NCBI RefSeq assembly: GCF_038900095.1
Contig: NZ_JBBMQQ010000007.1
Coordinates: 1 to 64,000 of the forward strand
Reading direction: 5' to 3'
Length of the DNA stretch: 64,000 bases
Source of the DNA: Hoeflea sp038900095
GTDB lineage: Bacteria; Pseudomonadota; Alphaproteobacteria; Rhizobiales; Rhizobiaceae
The notes below the pieces were generated by a model that was not told the origin of the DNA, ran no database searches, and was given only the letters and a program-made list of their open reading frames with translations. This document shows positions 23,493 to 32,330 of this stretch, piece after piece. Numbering within the stretch: the stretch's first letter is position 1; each line of letters begins with the position of its first letter. Made by a program: the position numbers and the translations under genes.

Positions 23493-24875
23493 ATGACCAG
23501 CATGGATTCCATCCGCAGGGAATATGAGCGCTATCCGCCAAACGGCCTGCGCCGCTTCACGCGCTGGTTCACCAAGCGCATCCCGACCCGGCTGTATGCC
23601 CGGGCCCTGCTGATCATCATAATCCCGATGGTCTTGCTGCAATCGGTCATCGCCTTCGTGTTCATGGAGCGCCACTGGCAGACGGTGACCCAGCGGCTGT
23701 CCATGGCCGTTACCCGTGACATTGCCGCCATCATCGATGTGCTCGCCACCTTCCCGCAGGACGCAAGCTATGACCAGATCACCCGCATCGCCCGCGAACG
23801 GCTGGAACTGAACATTGCCATCGAGCCATTAGGCGATCTGCCTGCCCCGCGGCCAAAACCGTTTTTCTCGATCCTCGACCAGATCCTGTCGGAAGAGATC
23901 ACCCGCCAGATCCGGTTGCCGTTCTGGATCGACACCGTCGGCAATTCCAACATCGTCGAGATCCGCATCAAGCTCGAGGACAAGATCCTCAGGGTCTTTG
24001 CCAAGCGCAGCCAGGCCTATGCCTCCAACACCCACATCTTCCTGTTGTGGATGGTCGGAACCTCGCTGGTGCTGCTGGTCATCGCCATCCTGTTCCTGCG
24101 CGGCCAGATCCGGCCGATCCTGAAACTCACCCAGGCGGCGGAGAGTTTCGGCAAGGGCCAGCGCATGCCCGATGATTTTCGTCCCCGTGGCGCCGACGAG
24201 GTGCGCCGCGCCGGTATTGCCTTCATCAAGATGCGCGAACGCATCGAACGCCAGCTCGAGCAGCGCACCGCCATGCTCTCGGGCGTCAGCCATGACCTGC
24301 GCACCATCCTCACCCGGTTCCGCCTGCAACTGGCGCTGGTTGGAGACGGTCCGGAGCTTGACGGCCTGAACAAGGACATCGACGACATGCAGTCGATGCT
24401 CGACAGCTACCTGTCCTTCGCACGCGGCGAAGCCGAGGAGGACGTCGGCACGGTCAGTCTCAACACCGTGATCGAAAAGGTTGCCGCTGATGGACGCCTG
24501 CGTGGGGCCACGGTGAAGGTGTCGGTGCAGGGCGACGATGAAATCAATGTCCGGCCGAACGCCTTTGACCGGCTGCTGACCAACCTGGTTTCCAACGCCT
24601 GCCGCCATGCCGATGAGGTCTCGATCGAAGCGGTAAACCGCGGCAAATGGCTGACCATCGCCATCGACGATGACGGCCCCGGAATTCCCGTCGATGCGCG
24701 CGAGGATGTGTTCAGGCCGTTCTACCGTCTTGACGCGGCACGCAATCAGGATGAAACCGGCACCGGCCTCGGGCTTGCCATCGTGCGCGATATCGCCCGC
24801 AGCCACGGCGGCGATGTCATGCTGTCGGACAGCGCCATGGGAGGCTTGCGCGCCACCGTGCGTCTGCCCGCTTGA
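23493..24875 (+). CDS. EnvZ-like sensor histidine kinase
   Basis: A 460-aa inner-membrane kinase. TM1 (residues 38-58) and TM2 (183-203) bracket a periplasmic sensor of about 125 residues. HAMP follows TM2 (RGQIRPILKLTQAAESFGKG). The H-box SGVSHDLRTILTRFRL carries the phospho-accepting H267; the Pro usual after HDLRT is Ile, as is common in this alphaproteobacterial group. The ATPase domain has the N-box LLTNLVSNACRHA, G1 DDDGPGIP and G2 GTGLGLAI. The expected partner is the PetR-like regulator at 20465. The chemoreceptor gene and two terminators lie between them, so it must have its own promoter. Confidence 0.9.
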   Translation: MTSMDSIRREYERYPPNGLRRFTRWFTKRIPTRLYARALLIIIIPMVLLQSVIAFVFMERHWQTVTQRLSMAVTRDIAAIIDVLATFPQDASYDQITRIARERLELNIAIEPLGDLPAPRPKPFFSILDQILSEEITRQIRLPFWIDTVGNSNIVEIRIKLEDKILRVFAKRSQAYASNTHIFLLWMVGTSLVLLVIAILFLRGQIRPILKLTQAAESFGKGQRMPDDFRPRGADEVRRAGIAFIKMRERIERQLEQRTAMLSGVSHDLRTILTRFRLQLALVGDGPELDGLNKDIDDMQSMLDSYLSFARGEAEEDVGTVSLNTVIEKVAADGRLRGATVKVSVQGDDEINVRPNAFDRLLTNLVSNACRHADEVSIEAVNRGKWLTIAIDDDGPGIPVDAREDVFRPFYRLDAARNQDETGTGLGLAIVRDIARSHGGDVMLSDSAMGGLRATVRLPA

Positions 24876-24974
24876 CGGGACCCGCCCAGCCAGGACGATA
24901 TCAATTCCACGTTGTTTGCGGCCATGCGCGGCCGCGACCGACAAGACGCTTCAATCTGAAAGGTTCATTTCCGC

Positions 24975-25613
24975 TTGACCGATACGTGTGTTGAACTTGC
25001 CGCAGATCCGGCTGTGCTTGCCACCAGGGATGACATCGAGGCCGCCCTGCGGTTCCATGGCGAACCAGTTCGTTTTGTCGGCTGGAACCTCGCCGAAGCC
25101 ATGCTGAAGGGGATCGACTTCAACAGTTGCGAGTTTGTTCGCTGCCGCGCTGCACGCGCGGATTTCTCCTCCTGCGATCTCACCGACGCCCGGTTCGTCT
25201 CCTGCGATCTCAACAATACGGACTGGACCCGGGCGATCCTGTCGGCCGCGCTGTTTCAGGATTGCAGGCTGACCGGCATGCAGCTCATTGCCGCGCGCAC
25301 GCTTGGCCTCAGCTTCGAGCGCTGCCTGCTGGTCAGCGCCCAGCTTCGCGGAGTGTCGTTCCGCCGGGCCGAACTGGAAGAGCTAGATTTCGAAGGCGCT
25401 GACCTGACCGAGGCGGACTTCCGCGAAGCAATCCTTACACGCTGCAGCCTGCGCGATGCGAACGTGATCCACGCCCGCTTCGAAGGTGCCGATCTGCGCA
25501 GTTGCGATCTCGGCAACCTCAGCCTTGCCGATGCCGCCCGGTTCAAGGGCGCCATCATTTCAAAGCACCAGGCCGCCGGGTTGCTTTCGGGTCTCGGTCT
25601 CAAGGTTATCTAG
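24975..25613 (+). CDS. Pentapeptide-repeat protein, Qnr/McbG-like
   Basis: A 212-aa protein made of tandem pentapeptide repeats (A/C-[DN]-[LF]-x-x pattern), for example FSSCDLTDARFVSCDLNNTD and LDFEGADLTEADFREAILTR, which would fold as a right-handed beta-helix. Both total length and the C-terminal segment HQAAGLLSGLGLKVI resemble Qnr proteins, DNA-mimicking dimers that protect gyrase; McbG is similar. It is cytoplasmic. The start is a TTG at 24975, the only candidate after an in-frame stop at 24957; AAAGG lies 14 nt upstream, so initiation may be weak. A gyrase role is inference from resemblance. Confidence 0.75.
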   Translation: MTDTCVELAADPAVLATRDDIEAALRFHGEPVRFVGWNLAEAMLKGIDFNSCEFVRCRAARADFSSCDLTDARFVSCDLNNTDWTRAILSAALFQDCRLTGMQLIAARTLGLSFERCLLVSAQLRGVSFRRAELEELDFEGADLTEADFREAILTRCSLRDANVIHARFEGADLRSCDLGNLSLADAARFKGAIISKHQAAGLLSGLGLKVI

Positions 25614-25628
25614 AGGGCCGGCAAAGGC

Positions 25629-25970
25629 TCACATCAGCCGCGAACCGTTGGCGACGGTCTTGTCGACCGATGCCAGCACCACAGCGCCCTCATCATCAAG
25701 GAATCCAAGCGTCAGCACTTCCGACATGAACGGGCCGATCTGGCGTGGCGGAAAATTCACCACCGCCATCACCTGCCGCCCGATCAGATCATCGGGGGTG
25801 TAGTGCTCGGTGATCTGTGCCGAGGATTTCTTCTCGCCAATCTCGGGACCGAAATCGATCCGCATCTTGATTGCCGGTTTGCGCGCTTCGGGAAAAGGCT
25901 CGGCGGCAATGATTGTTCCGGTACGAATATCGACCTTCTCGAAATCGTTCCAGCTGATCGTCTCTGTCAT
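25629..25970 (-). CDS. csaA: CsaA-type tRNA-binding domain protein
   Basis: A 113-aa OB-fold protein consisting of the tRNA-binding domain shared with the C terminus of methionyl-tRNA synthetase. The start WNDFEKVDIRTGTIIAAEPF, the middle SAQITEHYTPDDLIGRQVMA and the end VLASVDKTVANGSRLM match CsaA, a proposed secretion-related chaperone. Length is normal for CsaA (about 110 aa). It precedes the end of the pentapeptide gene by 15 bp in convergent orientation and lies just downstream of proC, with which it may be co-transcribed. Confidence 0.9.
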   Translation of the reverse strand: MTETISWNDFEKVDIRTGTIIAAEPFPEARKPAIKMRIDFGPEIGEKKSSAQITEHYTPDDLIGRQVMAVVNFPPRQIGPFMSEVLTLGFLDDEGAVVLASVDKTVANGSRLM

Positions 25971-25994
25971 GGGAAATCTCTTCGTCAGCTTTGC

Positions 25995-26807
25995 TCAGCC
26001 AGCCAGCTCGCGCGACCTGTCGGCCGCAGCCTTGAGCGCTTTGTCAAACACCGGCTGGATCCCGTCTTCCGCCATCAGCACCGCCAGCGCCGCAGCGGTG
26101 GTGCCATTGGGCGAGGTGACGTTCTGTCTCAGCGTAGCTGCGCCGTCAGGGGACCGGTGCATCAGTTCACCGGCCCCCGTGACGGTCGCACGCGCGAGCC
26201 GCATGGCGAGGTCCGCCGGCAGGCCGCATTTGCGTCCCGCCTCCGCCATGCACTCGACGAGATAGAAAACATAGGCCGGGCCACTGCCCGAGACCGCCGT
26301 GATGGCGTCGATCAGGGCTTCGTCCTCGACCCATTCGACCGGACCGCAAACCGACAGCAACCGGTCGATTTCGTCCCTGGCTTCGGCACTGACCGCCGCA
26401 TTGGCAACCGCACCGGTAATGCCGCGGCCGACCATGGCCGGCGTGTTCGGGATAGAGCGGACAATTGCACCGCCGAGACGTTCCTCGAAATAGGCAATGG
26501 TCTTGCCCGCGGCGATCGACAGGCTCACGGTCCGCGGACCGACCAGCCCGGTCAATCCTTCGAGTACGGCGTCCATGATCTGCGGCTTCACCGCCAGCAT
26601 CAGGATGCCTGCCGTCAGGCCTTCGGGTACGGAGCTTTCGCACCGGACCCCGGCGGCTGTGAGCCGGGCCGCCATCGCCTCTGACGGCTTCGGATCGATC
26701 ACCACGATCGAAGCGGGATCAGTTCCCGCATCCAGCCAGCCATTGAGCATCGCGCCGCCCATGTTCCCGGCGCCGACAAGAACCAGAGGATTGGCGGAAG
26801 AAATCAT
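25995..26807 (-). CDS. proC: Pyrroline-5-carboxylate reductase
   Basis: A 270-aa cytoplasmic enzyme for the last step of proline synthesis, NAD(P)H-dependent reduction of pyrroline-5-carboxylate. The N terminus has the Rossmann motif VLVGAGNMGGAMLNGWL; the C-terminal dimer and substrate domain has ALIDAITAVSGSGPAYVFYL and GAATLRQNVTSPNGTTAAAL, the ProC signature. The start codon lies one base after the stop codon of the upstream YbjN gene, so the two are an operon. CsaA follows after 24 bp. Confidence 0.95.
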   Translation of the reverse strand: MISSANPLVLVGAGNMGGAMLNGWLDAGTDPASIVVIDPKPSEAMAARLTAAGVRCESSVPEGLTAGILMLAVKPQIMDAVLEGLTGLVGPRTVSLSIAAGKTIAYFEERLGGAIVRSIPNTPAMVGRGITGAVANAAVSAEARDEIDRLLSVCGPVEWVEDEALIDAITAVSGSGPAYVFYLVECMAEAGRKCGLPADLAMRLARATVTGAGELMHRSPDGAATLRQNVTSPNGTTAAALAVLMAEDGIQPVFDKALKAAADRSRELAG

Positions 26808-26808
26808 T

Positions 26809-27309
26809 TCAAGCCTCGCCGCGGGTTTCGAACATCACCGCCGTGATCGCCGACTTGGCGTCCATCCCCGACCAGACGACAAACTGGAACGCCTGGAAAT
26901 AGGCTTCGCAGGAATCGAGCGCATTCGACAGCAGCACCTCGACCTGGCGGTTGGTCGGCTCGGCCCCGCCGGCCAGCAGCAGCGACTGGCGGAAGATGAT
27001 CACATGCTCCTGCTGCCACAGGTCGAAATGCCCCATCAGCACCTGGCCGTTGACATGCGACAGAAGCCGCATCACCTCGGTGACGCGAACGTCGGGAACC
27101 TTGATGTCGAAGGCGCTGGCGATGTGCAGCGCCTCGCAGTCTTCCATCCAGGAAAACGACACGTGATAATCCGTCCAGTGCCCCTCGACCGTCATGGCGA
27201 TTTCGTGCTCGCCGGACCGCTCGAACGTCCAGTCGTTAGACGCCGCCACGAACTCGATCATGTCTACCGGATTGGAGTGCCGTTCGAATTCGATATTACT
27301 GAGATTCAT
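26809..27309 (-). CDS. YbjN domain protein
   Basis: A 166-aa soluble protein of the YbjN/type III secretion chaperone-like fold. Recognisable stretches are NPVDMIEFVAASNDWTFERS, WTDYHVSFSWMEDCEALHIA and LMGHFDLWQQEHVIIFRQSL, with a C-terminal region that lists the conserved E-x-x-F-x-x-F-x-x-V. In alphaproteobacteria it is nearly always next to proC, as here, but its function is not established. No signal or membrane segment is present. Confidence 0.8.
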   Translation of the reverse strand: MNLSNIEFERHSNPVDMIEFVAASNDWTFERSGEHEIAMTVEGHWTDYHVSFSWMEDCEALHIASAFDIKVPDVRVTEVMRLLSHVNGQVLMGHFDLWQQEHVIIFRQSLLLAGGAEPTNRQVEVLLSNALDSCEAYFQAFQFVVWSGMDAKSAITAVMFETRGEA

Positions 27310-27644
27310 GCCCCACCTAGCTTTATTTCAAGCGCCTGGAGAACCGCTCTCACGGCAACCAGACAACCACCTCATCCACGCATGATTCACCCACGTCCCG
27401 GGGCGTCCGCACTTGCGACTCCTGCCGGGGCTTTTTGCCGCCCGTTCCGAATCATCATTTAGAATCAGTGTATAAATGCAGAGTCCGAGCGCCAGTCCCC
27501 CAGCAGCATTTTGTCAGCTGCAGCCTGTGGACCAACCTGCCAAACTGATTCCGCCGTGACTCATAACTGACTCACGCAAAAGGCTTTTTGAGCCTCACGG
27601 TCCAGTGGATAACCTGTGCAAAAAAAATTGGGTACAATCGCCGT
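27310..27644. other. Intergenic region between the YbjN and UbiK genes
   Basis: No gene is seen in these 335 bp. The minus-strand promoter of the YbjN-proC genes should lie at the left end. An imperfect inverted repeat CGTGA-C-TCA-N4-TGA-C-TCACG is at 27555-27576, and a weak terminator for the UbiK gene is at 27578-27595. A TATAAA near 27470 is AT-rich but unpaired with a clear -35. Confidence 0.4.
27578..27595 (-). terminator. Weak intrinsic terminator of the UbiK gene
   Basis: On the minus strand AGGCT-CAAAA-AGCCT is followed by TTTTG. The stem is only five bp, so efficiency may be low. Confidence 0.4.
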
Positions 27645-27956
27645 TCAGGCGTCCTTGGACCGGGCCTTCTTGGCTGCGGACGATTTTCCGGCTTCCGCAC
27701 CGTCCGTCGCAGGCTTTTTCTCGAGCGCATCGAGCCGTGCCGAAAGCGCATCATTCTCTTCGCGCGCCTTGATCGCCATGTCGCGAACCGCTTCGAATTC
27801 CTCGCGCTTGACCAGGTCCATCGAATTGAGAAGCCGTTCGAGCTGACTGCGCATCGCGGTTTCCATTTCCCGCCGGACTCCCTGCGCCGCACCCGCCGCA
27901 TCGGTCATCAGCTTGGCAAGTTCGTCGAGAAGTCTGTTCGATCCGCTGTTCATCAT
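27645..27956 (-). CDS. ubiK: UbiK-family accessory factor (BMFP)
   Basis: A 103-aa helical protein. The N-terminal amphipathic helix NRLLDELAKLMTDAAGAAQG, the coiled coil REEFEAVRDMAIKAREENDA and LSARLDALEK are the UbiK/YqiC pattern; a Lys/Ala-rich tail ends the protein. UbiK assists ubiquinone biosynthesis by linking Ubi enzymes to the membrane. Three ATG codons compete: 27962, 27956 and 27953. AGGG sits 6 nt before 27956, which I selected; MNSGSNRLL at 27953 is nearly equivalent. The gene is divergent from lgt. Confidence 0.8.
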   Translation of the reverse strand: MMNSGSNRLLDELAKLMTDAAGAAQGVRREMETAMRSQLERLLNSMDLVKREEFEAVRDMAIKAREENDALSARLDALEKKPATDGAEAGKSSAAKKARSKDA

Positions 27957-28193
27957 CGTCATCCCTGTTTCGGGTTCATCCGGGCGGTTGGGCCTTGGCA
28001 GTCAACAGGTCTGAGGTAAGCATTCCGGCGGCGACTTGCAAGCCAAACCATGCGGCGCAAGGCTTGCACAAAGCCTGCATGGCATGCCACAGGATCAATT
28101 ATGTACGGAAAACGGGTAGAATAACTGCCCTGTAACCATGGCGACGCTGATCGGAAAGCATATATACCCCGGCCAGACAGGAAGGAAATCGCA

Positions 28194-29027
28194 TTGGAGC
28201 ATACCGCAACGCTGTTGTCGCTGATGGCCTTCCCGGACATTGATCCGGTGATTTTTGCCATCGGTCCCGTGCAGGTGCGCTGGTATGGGCTTGCCTACGT
28301 GATGGGCATCCTGCTGGGCTGGCGCTACGCCCGCCAGCTTGTCGAGAACACCAGGCTGTGGCCGGCCGACGGGCCGCGCATGACAGCGCTCGACATCGAT
28401 GATTTCCTGCTCTGGGCAACGGTCGGCATCGTTGCCGGCGGACGCATCGGCTATATACTCTTCTACGATTTCGCCGCTGTTTCGGCCAATCCCGTCCGCG
28501 CCCTGGAAATCTGGAATGGCGGGATGTCGTTCCATGGCGGCCTGCTCGGAACCCTGGTCGCCATGATCCTGTTTGCCCGCAAACGCAGCATCCCGATCTT
28601 CAACCTGTTCGATGTGGTCTGTGCGGTTGTGCCCGTGGGCCTGTTCTTCGGCCGGCTGGCCAACTTCATCAACTCCGAGCTCTGGGGCAAGCTGACCGAC
28701 ATGCCCTGGGCCTTCGTCTTCCCCACCGGCGGCCCCTTCCCGCGTCACCCTACACAACTCTATGAAGCAGGGCTCGAAGGCCTGCTGCTGCTGGCCATGC
28801 TGGCCTGGCTGATCTATCGCCGCCAGGCCCTGAAACGGCCCGGCACGGTCGCCGGCTTTTTCGTCATTGGTTATGCCCTGTCGCGGATATTTGTCGAGTT
28901 CTTCAGGGAGCCGGACGTTCAGATCGGTTATCTCGCCGGCGGCTGGCTGACCATGGGCATGGTGCTGTCCCTGCCGATGCTCGCCATTGGCATCTGGGCC
29001 GTCGCCACCGCCAGATCGCGCGCTTGA
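28194..29027 (+). CDS. lgt: Prolipoprotein diacylglyceryl transferase
   Basis: A 277-aa inner-membrane enzyme with seven hydrophobic helices that transfers diacylglycerol from phosphatidylglycerol to the lipobox Cys of prolipoproteins. The signature GRLANFINSELWG is present near residue 152, with SFHGGLLG (catalytic His region) before it and HPTQLYEAGLEG after it. Translation probably begins at a TTG (28194), which has AGGAAGG 8 nt upstream; the first ATG would be at 28224. A lipoprotein made by this pathway is encoded at 32331. It leads a run of genes: lgt, midA-like, pgeF, M24 homologue. Confidence 0.95.
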   Translation: MEHTATLLSLMAFPDIDPVIFAIGPVQVRWYGLAYVMGILLGWRYARQLVENTRLWPADGPRMTALDIDDFLLWATVGIVAGGRIGYILFYDFAAVSANPVRALEIWNGGMSFHGGLLGTLVAMILFARKRSIPIFNLFDVVCAVVPVGLFFGRLANFINSELWGKLTDMPWAFVFPTGGPFPRHPTQLYEAGLEGLLLLAMLAWLIYRRQALKRPGTVAGFFVIGYALSRIFVEFFREPDVQIGYLAGGWLTMGMVLSLPMLAIGIWAVATARSRA

Positions 29028-29050
29028 GCCAGCCCGGAAAGGTTCCCGCC

Positions 29051-30151
29051 ATGACGCCGCTCGCCAGGAAAATTGCCAATCTGATCCAGCAGACAGGTCC
29101 GCTCAAGATATCGGATTACTTCTCCCTTTGCCTGGCCGATCCGGATCATGGCTATTACCAGAGCCGTGATCCCTTCGGCCAGTCCGGTGACTTCATCACC
29201 GCCCCGGAAATCTCGCAGCTGTTCGGCGAGATGGTCGGCGTTTTTCTGGTGCAGGCATGGCGTGCGCAAGGGGCTCCGGAAAAGGTCCGGATCGTCGAAA
29301 TCGGCCCAGGCCGCGGAACCCTGATGTCGGATGCCTTGCGGGTTATCGCCCGCCTTGCGCCCGAACTCTATGAAGGCGCCACCATCCACATGGTCGAGAC
29401 CAGCGAGCGGTTGCGCAACGTGCAGCGCCAGACCCTGGTCCGGATCAAGAAGCGGATAAGCTGGCACGATGCCTTTGAGGAGATCCCGGCCGGTTTCACC
29501 CTGATGGTCGCCAATGAATTGTTTGACGCCATTCCCATTCGCCAGTTCGTCAAGACCCCGCAAGGCTTTTGCGAACGCATGGTCGGGCTCGACGACAACG
29601 GAAAACTGGCATTCGGCCTCGGCCCCGGCGGGCTCGACACAACACTGCTGCCAATCGCAGAGGCTGCGGTGCCCGAAGGCGCGATATTCGAAATCTCGCC
29701 GGCCAGATCAGCCGTCATGCAGTCCGTGGCGGCAAAGATCGTGCGCGATGGCGGCACCGCGCTCACCATCGATTACGGCCACACGATCACCGGTTTCGGC
29801 GACACCTTGCAAGCCGTTCACCGGCATGAGTTCGATCCGCCGCTGGCGCGCCCGGGCGAGGCTGACCTGACAAGCCATGTCGATTTCCAGGTACTGGCCG
29901 AGGCCGCCATGGCAGTTGGCGCCCATGTGCACCGGACCATGAACCAGGGCGATTTTCTCCTCGGTCTGGGGATCGTCGAACGTGCCGGCGCGCTCGGGTC
30001 GGGGCGTGACAGCTTGACCCAGGCCACCATCAGCGACGCCGTCAACCGGCTCGCCGGAGAGGGCGAAGGCCGCATGGGGGCGCTGTTCAAGGTGCTCGCC
30101 ATCAGTGGCAGTCCGGTCAGGCTCGCCCCCTTTGATCCCCAGACCGCTTGA
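29051..30151 (+). CDS. MidA/NDUFAF7-type SAM-dependent methyltransferase
   Basis: A 366-aa protein of the DUF185 family, whose mitochondrial member NDUFAF7/MidA dimethylates an arginine in complex I. The SAM-binding motif IVEIGPGRGTLMSDAL is near residue 75, and LMVANELFDAIPIRQFVKTP and ALTIDYGH are the other family blocks. The start at 29051 has GGAAAGG 8 nt upstream; a TTG at 29024 overlapping the lgt stop is also possible and would add nine residues. In bacteria the substrate is not known. Confidence 0.88.
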   Translation: MTPLARKIANLIQQTGPLKISDYFSLCLADPDHGYYQSRDPFGQSGDFITAPEISQLFGEMVGVFLVQAWRAQGAPEKVRIVEIGPGRGTLMSDALRVIARLAPELYEGATIHMVETSERLRNVQRQTLVRIKKRISWHDAFEEIPAGFTLMVANELFDAIPIRQFVKTPQGFCERMVGLDDNGKLAFGLGPGGLDTTLLPIAEAAVPEGAIFEISPARSAVMQSVAAKIVRDGGTALTIDYGHTITGFGDTLQAVHRHEFDPPLARPGEADLTSHVDFQVLAEAAMAVGAHVHRTMNQGDFLLGLGIVERAGALGSGRDSLTQATISDAVNRLAGEGEGRMGALFKVLAISGSPVRLAPFDPQTA

Positions 30152-30254
30152 GCTGATGAATTGACAGGAGCAGCCCGGATGGCCACCATCTGCACGCAGT
30201 CGAGCAAAGTCTGCGGATTCGGCTCGCCCTCTGGGCCAACGGGAGGAGCAAATC

Positions 30255-31073
30255 ATGATGGTTGACCGCAGCTCCCCGCGCCCCGTGCGGAGCGCACTTC
30301 TCGATGACATATCCACAGATGGCCGGATTTCCCACGGTTTCTTCAACCGCACTGGCGGTGTTTCCAAGGGACTCTACCGCGGATTGAACGTCGGACTGGG
30401 CTCACGCGATGACCGGGGCGACGTGCTCGAGAACCGGAATCGGGTCAGCCGCTGGTTCGACCTTGATAGCGACCGGCTGGTCACGGTGCATCAGGTCCAT
30501 TCGCCGCGCGTCCAGATCGCGACGCCGGAAAACCGCAACGAACGCCCCGAGGCCGATGCACTGGTGACAAACACGCCCGGCCTGGTGCTTGGCGTGCTCA
30601 CCGCCGATTGCGGCCCGGTGCTGTTTGCCGATGCGCAAGCCGGCGTTATCGGCGCGGCCCACGCCGGCTGGCGCGGCGCTTTTGACGGCGTGCTCGAAAG
30701 CACGATTGAAGCCATGCTGGGCCTCGGCGCCGACACCGGGCGCATCGTTGCCGTTCTTGGCCCTTCCATCAGCCAGGAAAACTACGAGGTCGGGCCCGAG
30801 TTCGTTGATCGTTTCCTGCAACAGGGTGCCCGCAACGATACTTATTTCAAGGCTTCGGCCAAACCGGGGCACGCCCTGTTCGACCTGAAACAATATACCG
30901 TCGACCGGCTGCGCAAGGCCGGGCTGACAGCCGACATGCTTTCTGACTGCACCTATGCCGATGAGGAGGCCTGGTATTCCTACCGGCGGTCCACCCATCG
31001 AAACGAACCGGATTACGGACGACAAATCTCCGCCATCGCCATCAAGGAGGACGCCCATGGCCCTGCATTTTGA
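30255..31073 (+). CDS. pgeF: Peptidoglycan editing factor PgeF (laccase-domain protein)
   Basis: A 272-aa protein of the YfiH/DUF152 family, now linked to removal of mis-incorporated residues from peptidoglycan precursors and to purine nucleoside hydrolysis. Zinc-binding residues sit in VTVHQVHSPRV (His), LGVLTADCGPVLFAD (Cys) and GAAHAGWRGAFDG (His). The C terminus DCTYADEEAWYSYRRS carries another typical block. GGGAGGAG lies 6 nt before the ATG. The last 17 bases overlap the M24 homologue, so they are co-translated. Confidence 0.92.
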   Translation: MMVDRSSPRPVRSALLDDISTDGRISHGFFNRTGGVSKGLYRGLNVGLGSRDDRGDVLENRNRVSRWFDLDSDRLVTVHQVHSPRVQIATPENRNERPEADALVTNTPGLVLGVLTADCGPVLFADAQAGVIGAAHAGWRGAFDGVLESTIEAMLGLGADTGRIVAVLGPSISQENYEVGPEFVDRFLQQGARNDTYFKASAKPGHALFDLKQYTVDRLRKAGLTADMLSDCTYADEEAWYSYRRSTHRNEPDYGRQISAIAIKEDAHGPAF

Positions 31074-32211
31074 ACGCGAGGAATACGCCGCCCGTCTGGA
31101 GAAACTGACGGCCAGCATGCGTCAGGAGAAACTCGACGCCATGCTGCTGTTCGCCCAGGAGAGCATGTACTGGCTCACCGGCTACGACACCTTCGGCTTC
31201 TGCTTCTTCCAGTGCCTGGTGGTCAAGGCCGACGGATCTATGACCCTGCTGACCCGTTCGGCGGACCTTCGCCAGGCCCGCCAGACCTCGAACATCGAGC
31301 AGATTGTCGTCTGGACCGACCGGACCAATGCCGATCCGGCGCTGGATCTGAAGAACCTGCTGTCCGACCTCGATCTGCTTGGCGAGCGCATTGGCGTCGA
31401 ATACGACACCCACGGACTGACCGGCGCCAATTGCCGCAAGCTTGACAACCAGCTGCAGAGCTTCGCCGAACTGGTTGACGCCTCCTATCTCGTCAGCCGC
31501 TTGCGGCTGTTCAAGAGCCCCCAGGAAATCGCCTACGCCAGGCGCGCCGCCGAATTGTCCGACGCTGCCCTTGATGCCGCCCTGCCGCTGGTCAGGCCTG
31601 GAGCCAGTGAAGCCGACATTCTGGCCGCCATGCAGGGCGCGGTGTTTTCCGGTGGCGGCGACTACCCGGCCAATGAATTCATCATCGGTTCCGGCGAAGA
31701 CGCGCTTTTGTGCCGCTACAAGGCAGGCCGCCGGCAACTGACGGCGACAGACCAGCTGACACTCGAGTGGGCCGGTGTTTTCGCCCACTACCATGCGCCA
31801 ATGATGCGCACCGTCATCATCGGCGAACCCACACCCCGCCATGTCGAGCTTTACGAGGCCTGCAGGCTGTCACTGGACGCCATCACCGCGATCCTCAGAC
31901 CCGGCACCACGTTTGGCGAGGTCTTCGATGCCCATGCCGACGTGATGGACGAGCGCGGGCTGACCCGGCACCGGCTCAACGCCTGCGGCTATTCGGTGGG
32001 CGCGCGATTTACCCCGAGCTGGATGGAGCACCAGATGTTCCACACCGGAAACCCGCTCGAGATTGCCCCGGACATGACGCTTTTCGTCCACATGATCATC
32101 ATGGATTCCGAATCCGGCACCGCCATGACACTGGGACAGACCTATCTGACCACGGAAGATGCACCGGAGTCCCTGTCGGCGAAATCTCTTGATCTGATCA
32201 TCGCCTCCTAG
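31057..32211 (+). CDS. M24-fold (creatinase/EutD-like) protein lacking the metal ligands
   Basis: A 384-aa protein with the two-domain creatinase plus pita-bread layout (N-terminal residues 10-150, catalytic-fold 155-380). The five metal ligands of M24 aminopeptidases are not conserved: the first Asp is E237 (LTLEWAG), the second falls on P248 (HAPMMRT), and the GHGIG histidine motif reads GYSVG. Metal-free M24 members such as creatinase and ectoine hydrolase (EutD/DoeA) have similar changes, so it may hydrolyse a non-peptide amide. AAGGAGG lies 6 nt before the ATG. It overlaps pgeF and no ectoine genes are near. Confidence 0.8.
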   Translation: MALHFEREEYAARLEKLTASMRQEKLDAMLLFAQESMYWLTGYDTFGFCFFQCLVVKADGSMTLLTRSADLRQARQTSNIEQIVVWTDRTNADPALDLKNLLSDLDLLGERIGVEYDTHGLTGANCRKLDNQLQSFAELVDASYLVSRLRLFKSPQEIAYARRAAELSDAALDAALPLVRPGASEADILAAMQGAVFSGGGDYPANEFIIGSGEDALLCRYKAGRRQLTATDQLTLEWAGVFAHYHAPMMRTVIIGEPTPRHVELYEACRLSLDAITAILRPGTTFGEVFDAHADVMDERGLTRHRLNACGYSVGARFTPSWMEHQMFHTGNPLEIAPDMTLFVHMIIMDSESGTAMTLGQTYLTTEDAPESLSAKSLDLIIAS

Positions 32212-32330
32212 GGTCCTCCACCTCGGCAGTGACTTGTCTCTTGACCAGTCGCCACATGCGCCGGACCCGTCAACGATTGACAGGTCTGCCTCCGGGATTT
32301 CATAACAAGCACGGGAAACGGGCGGGAAAC

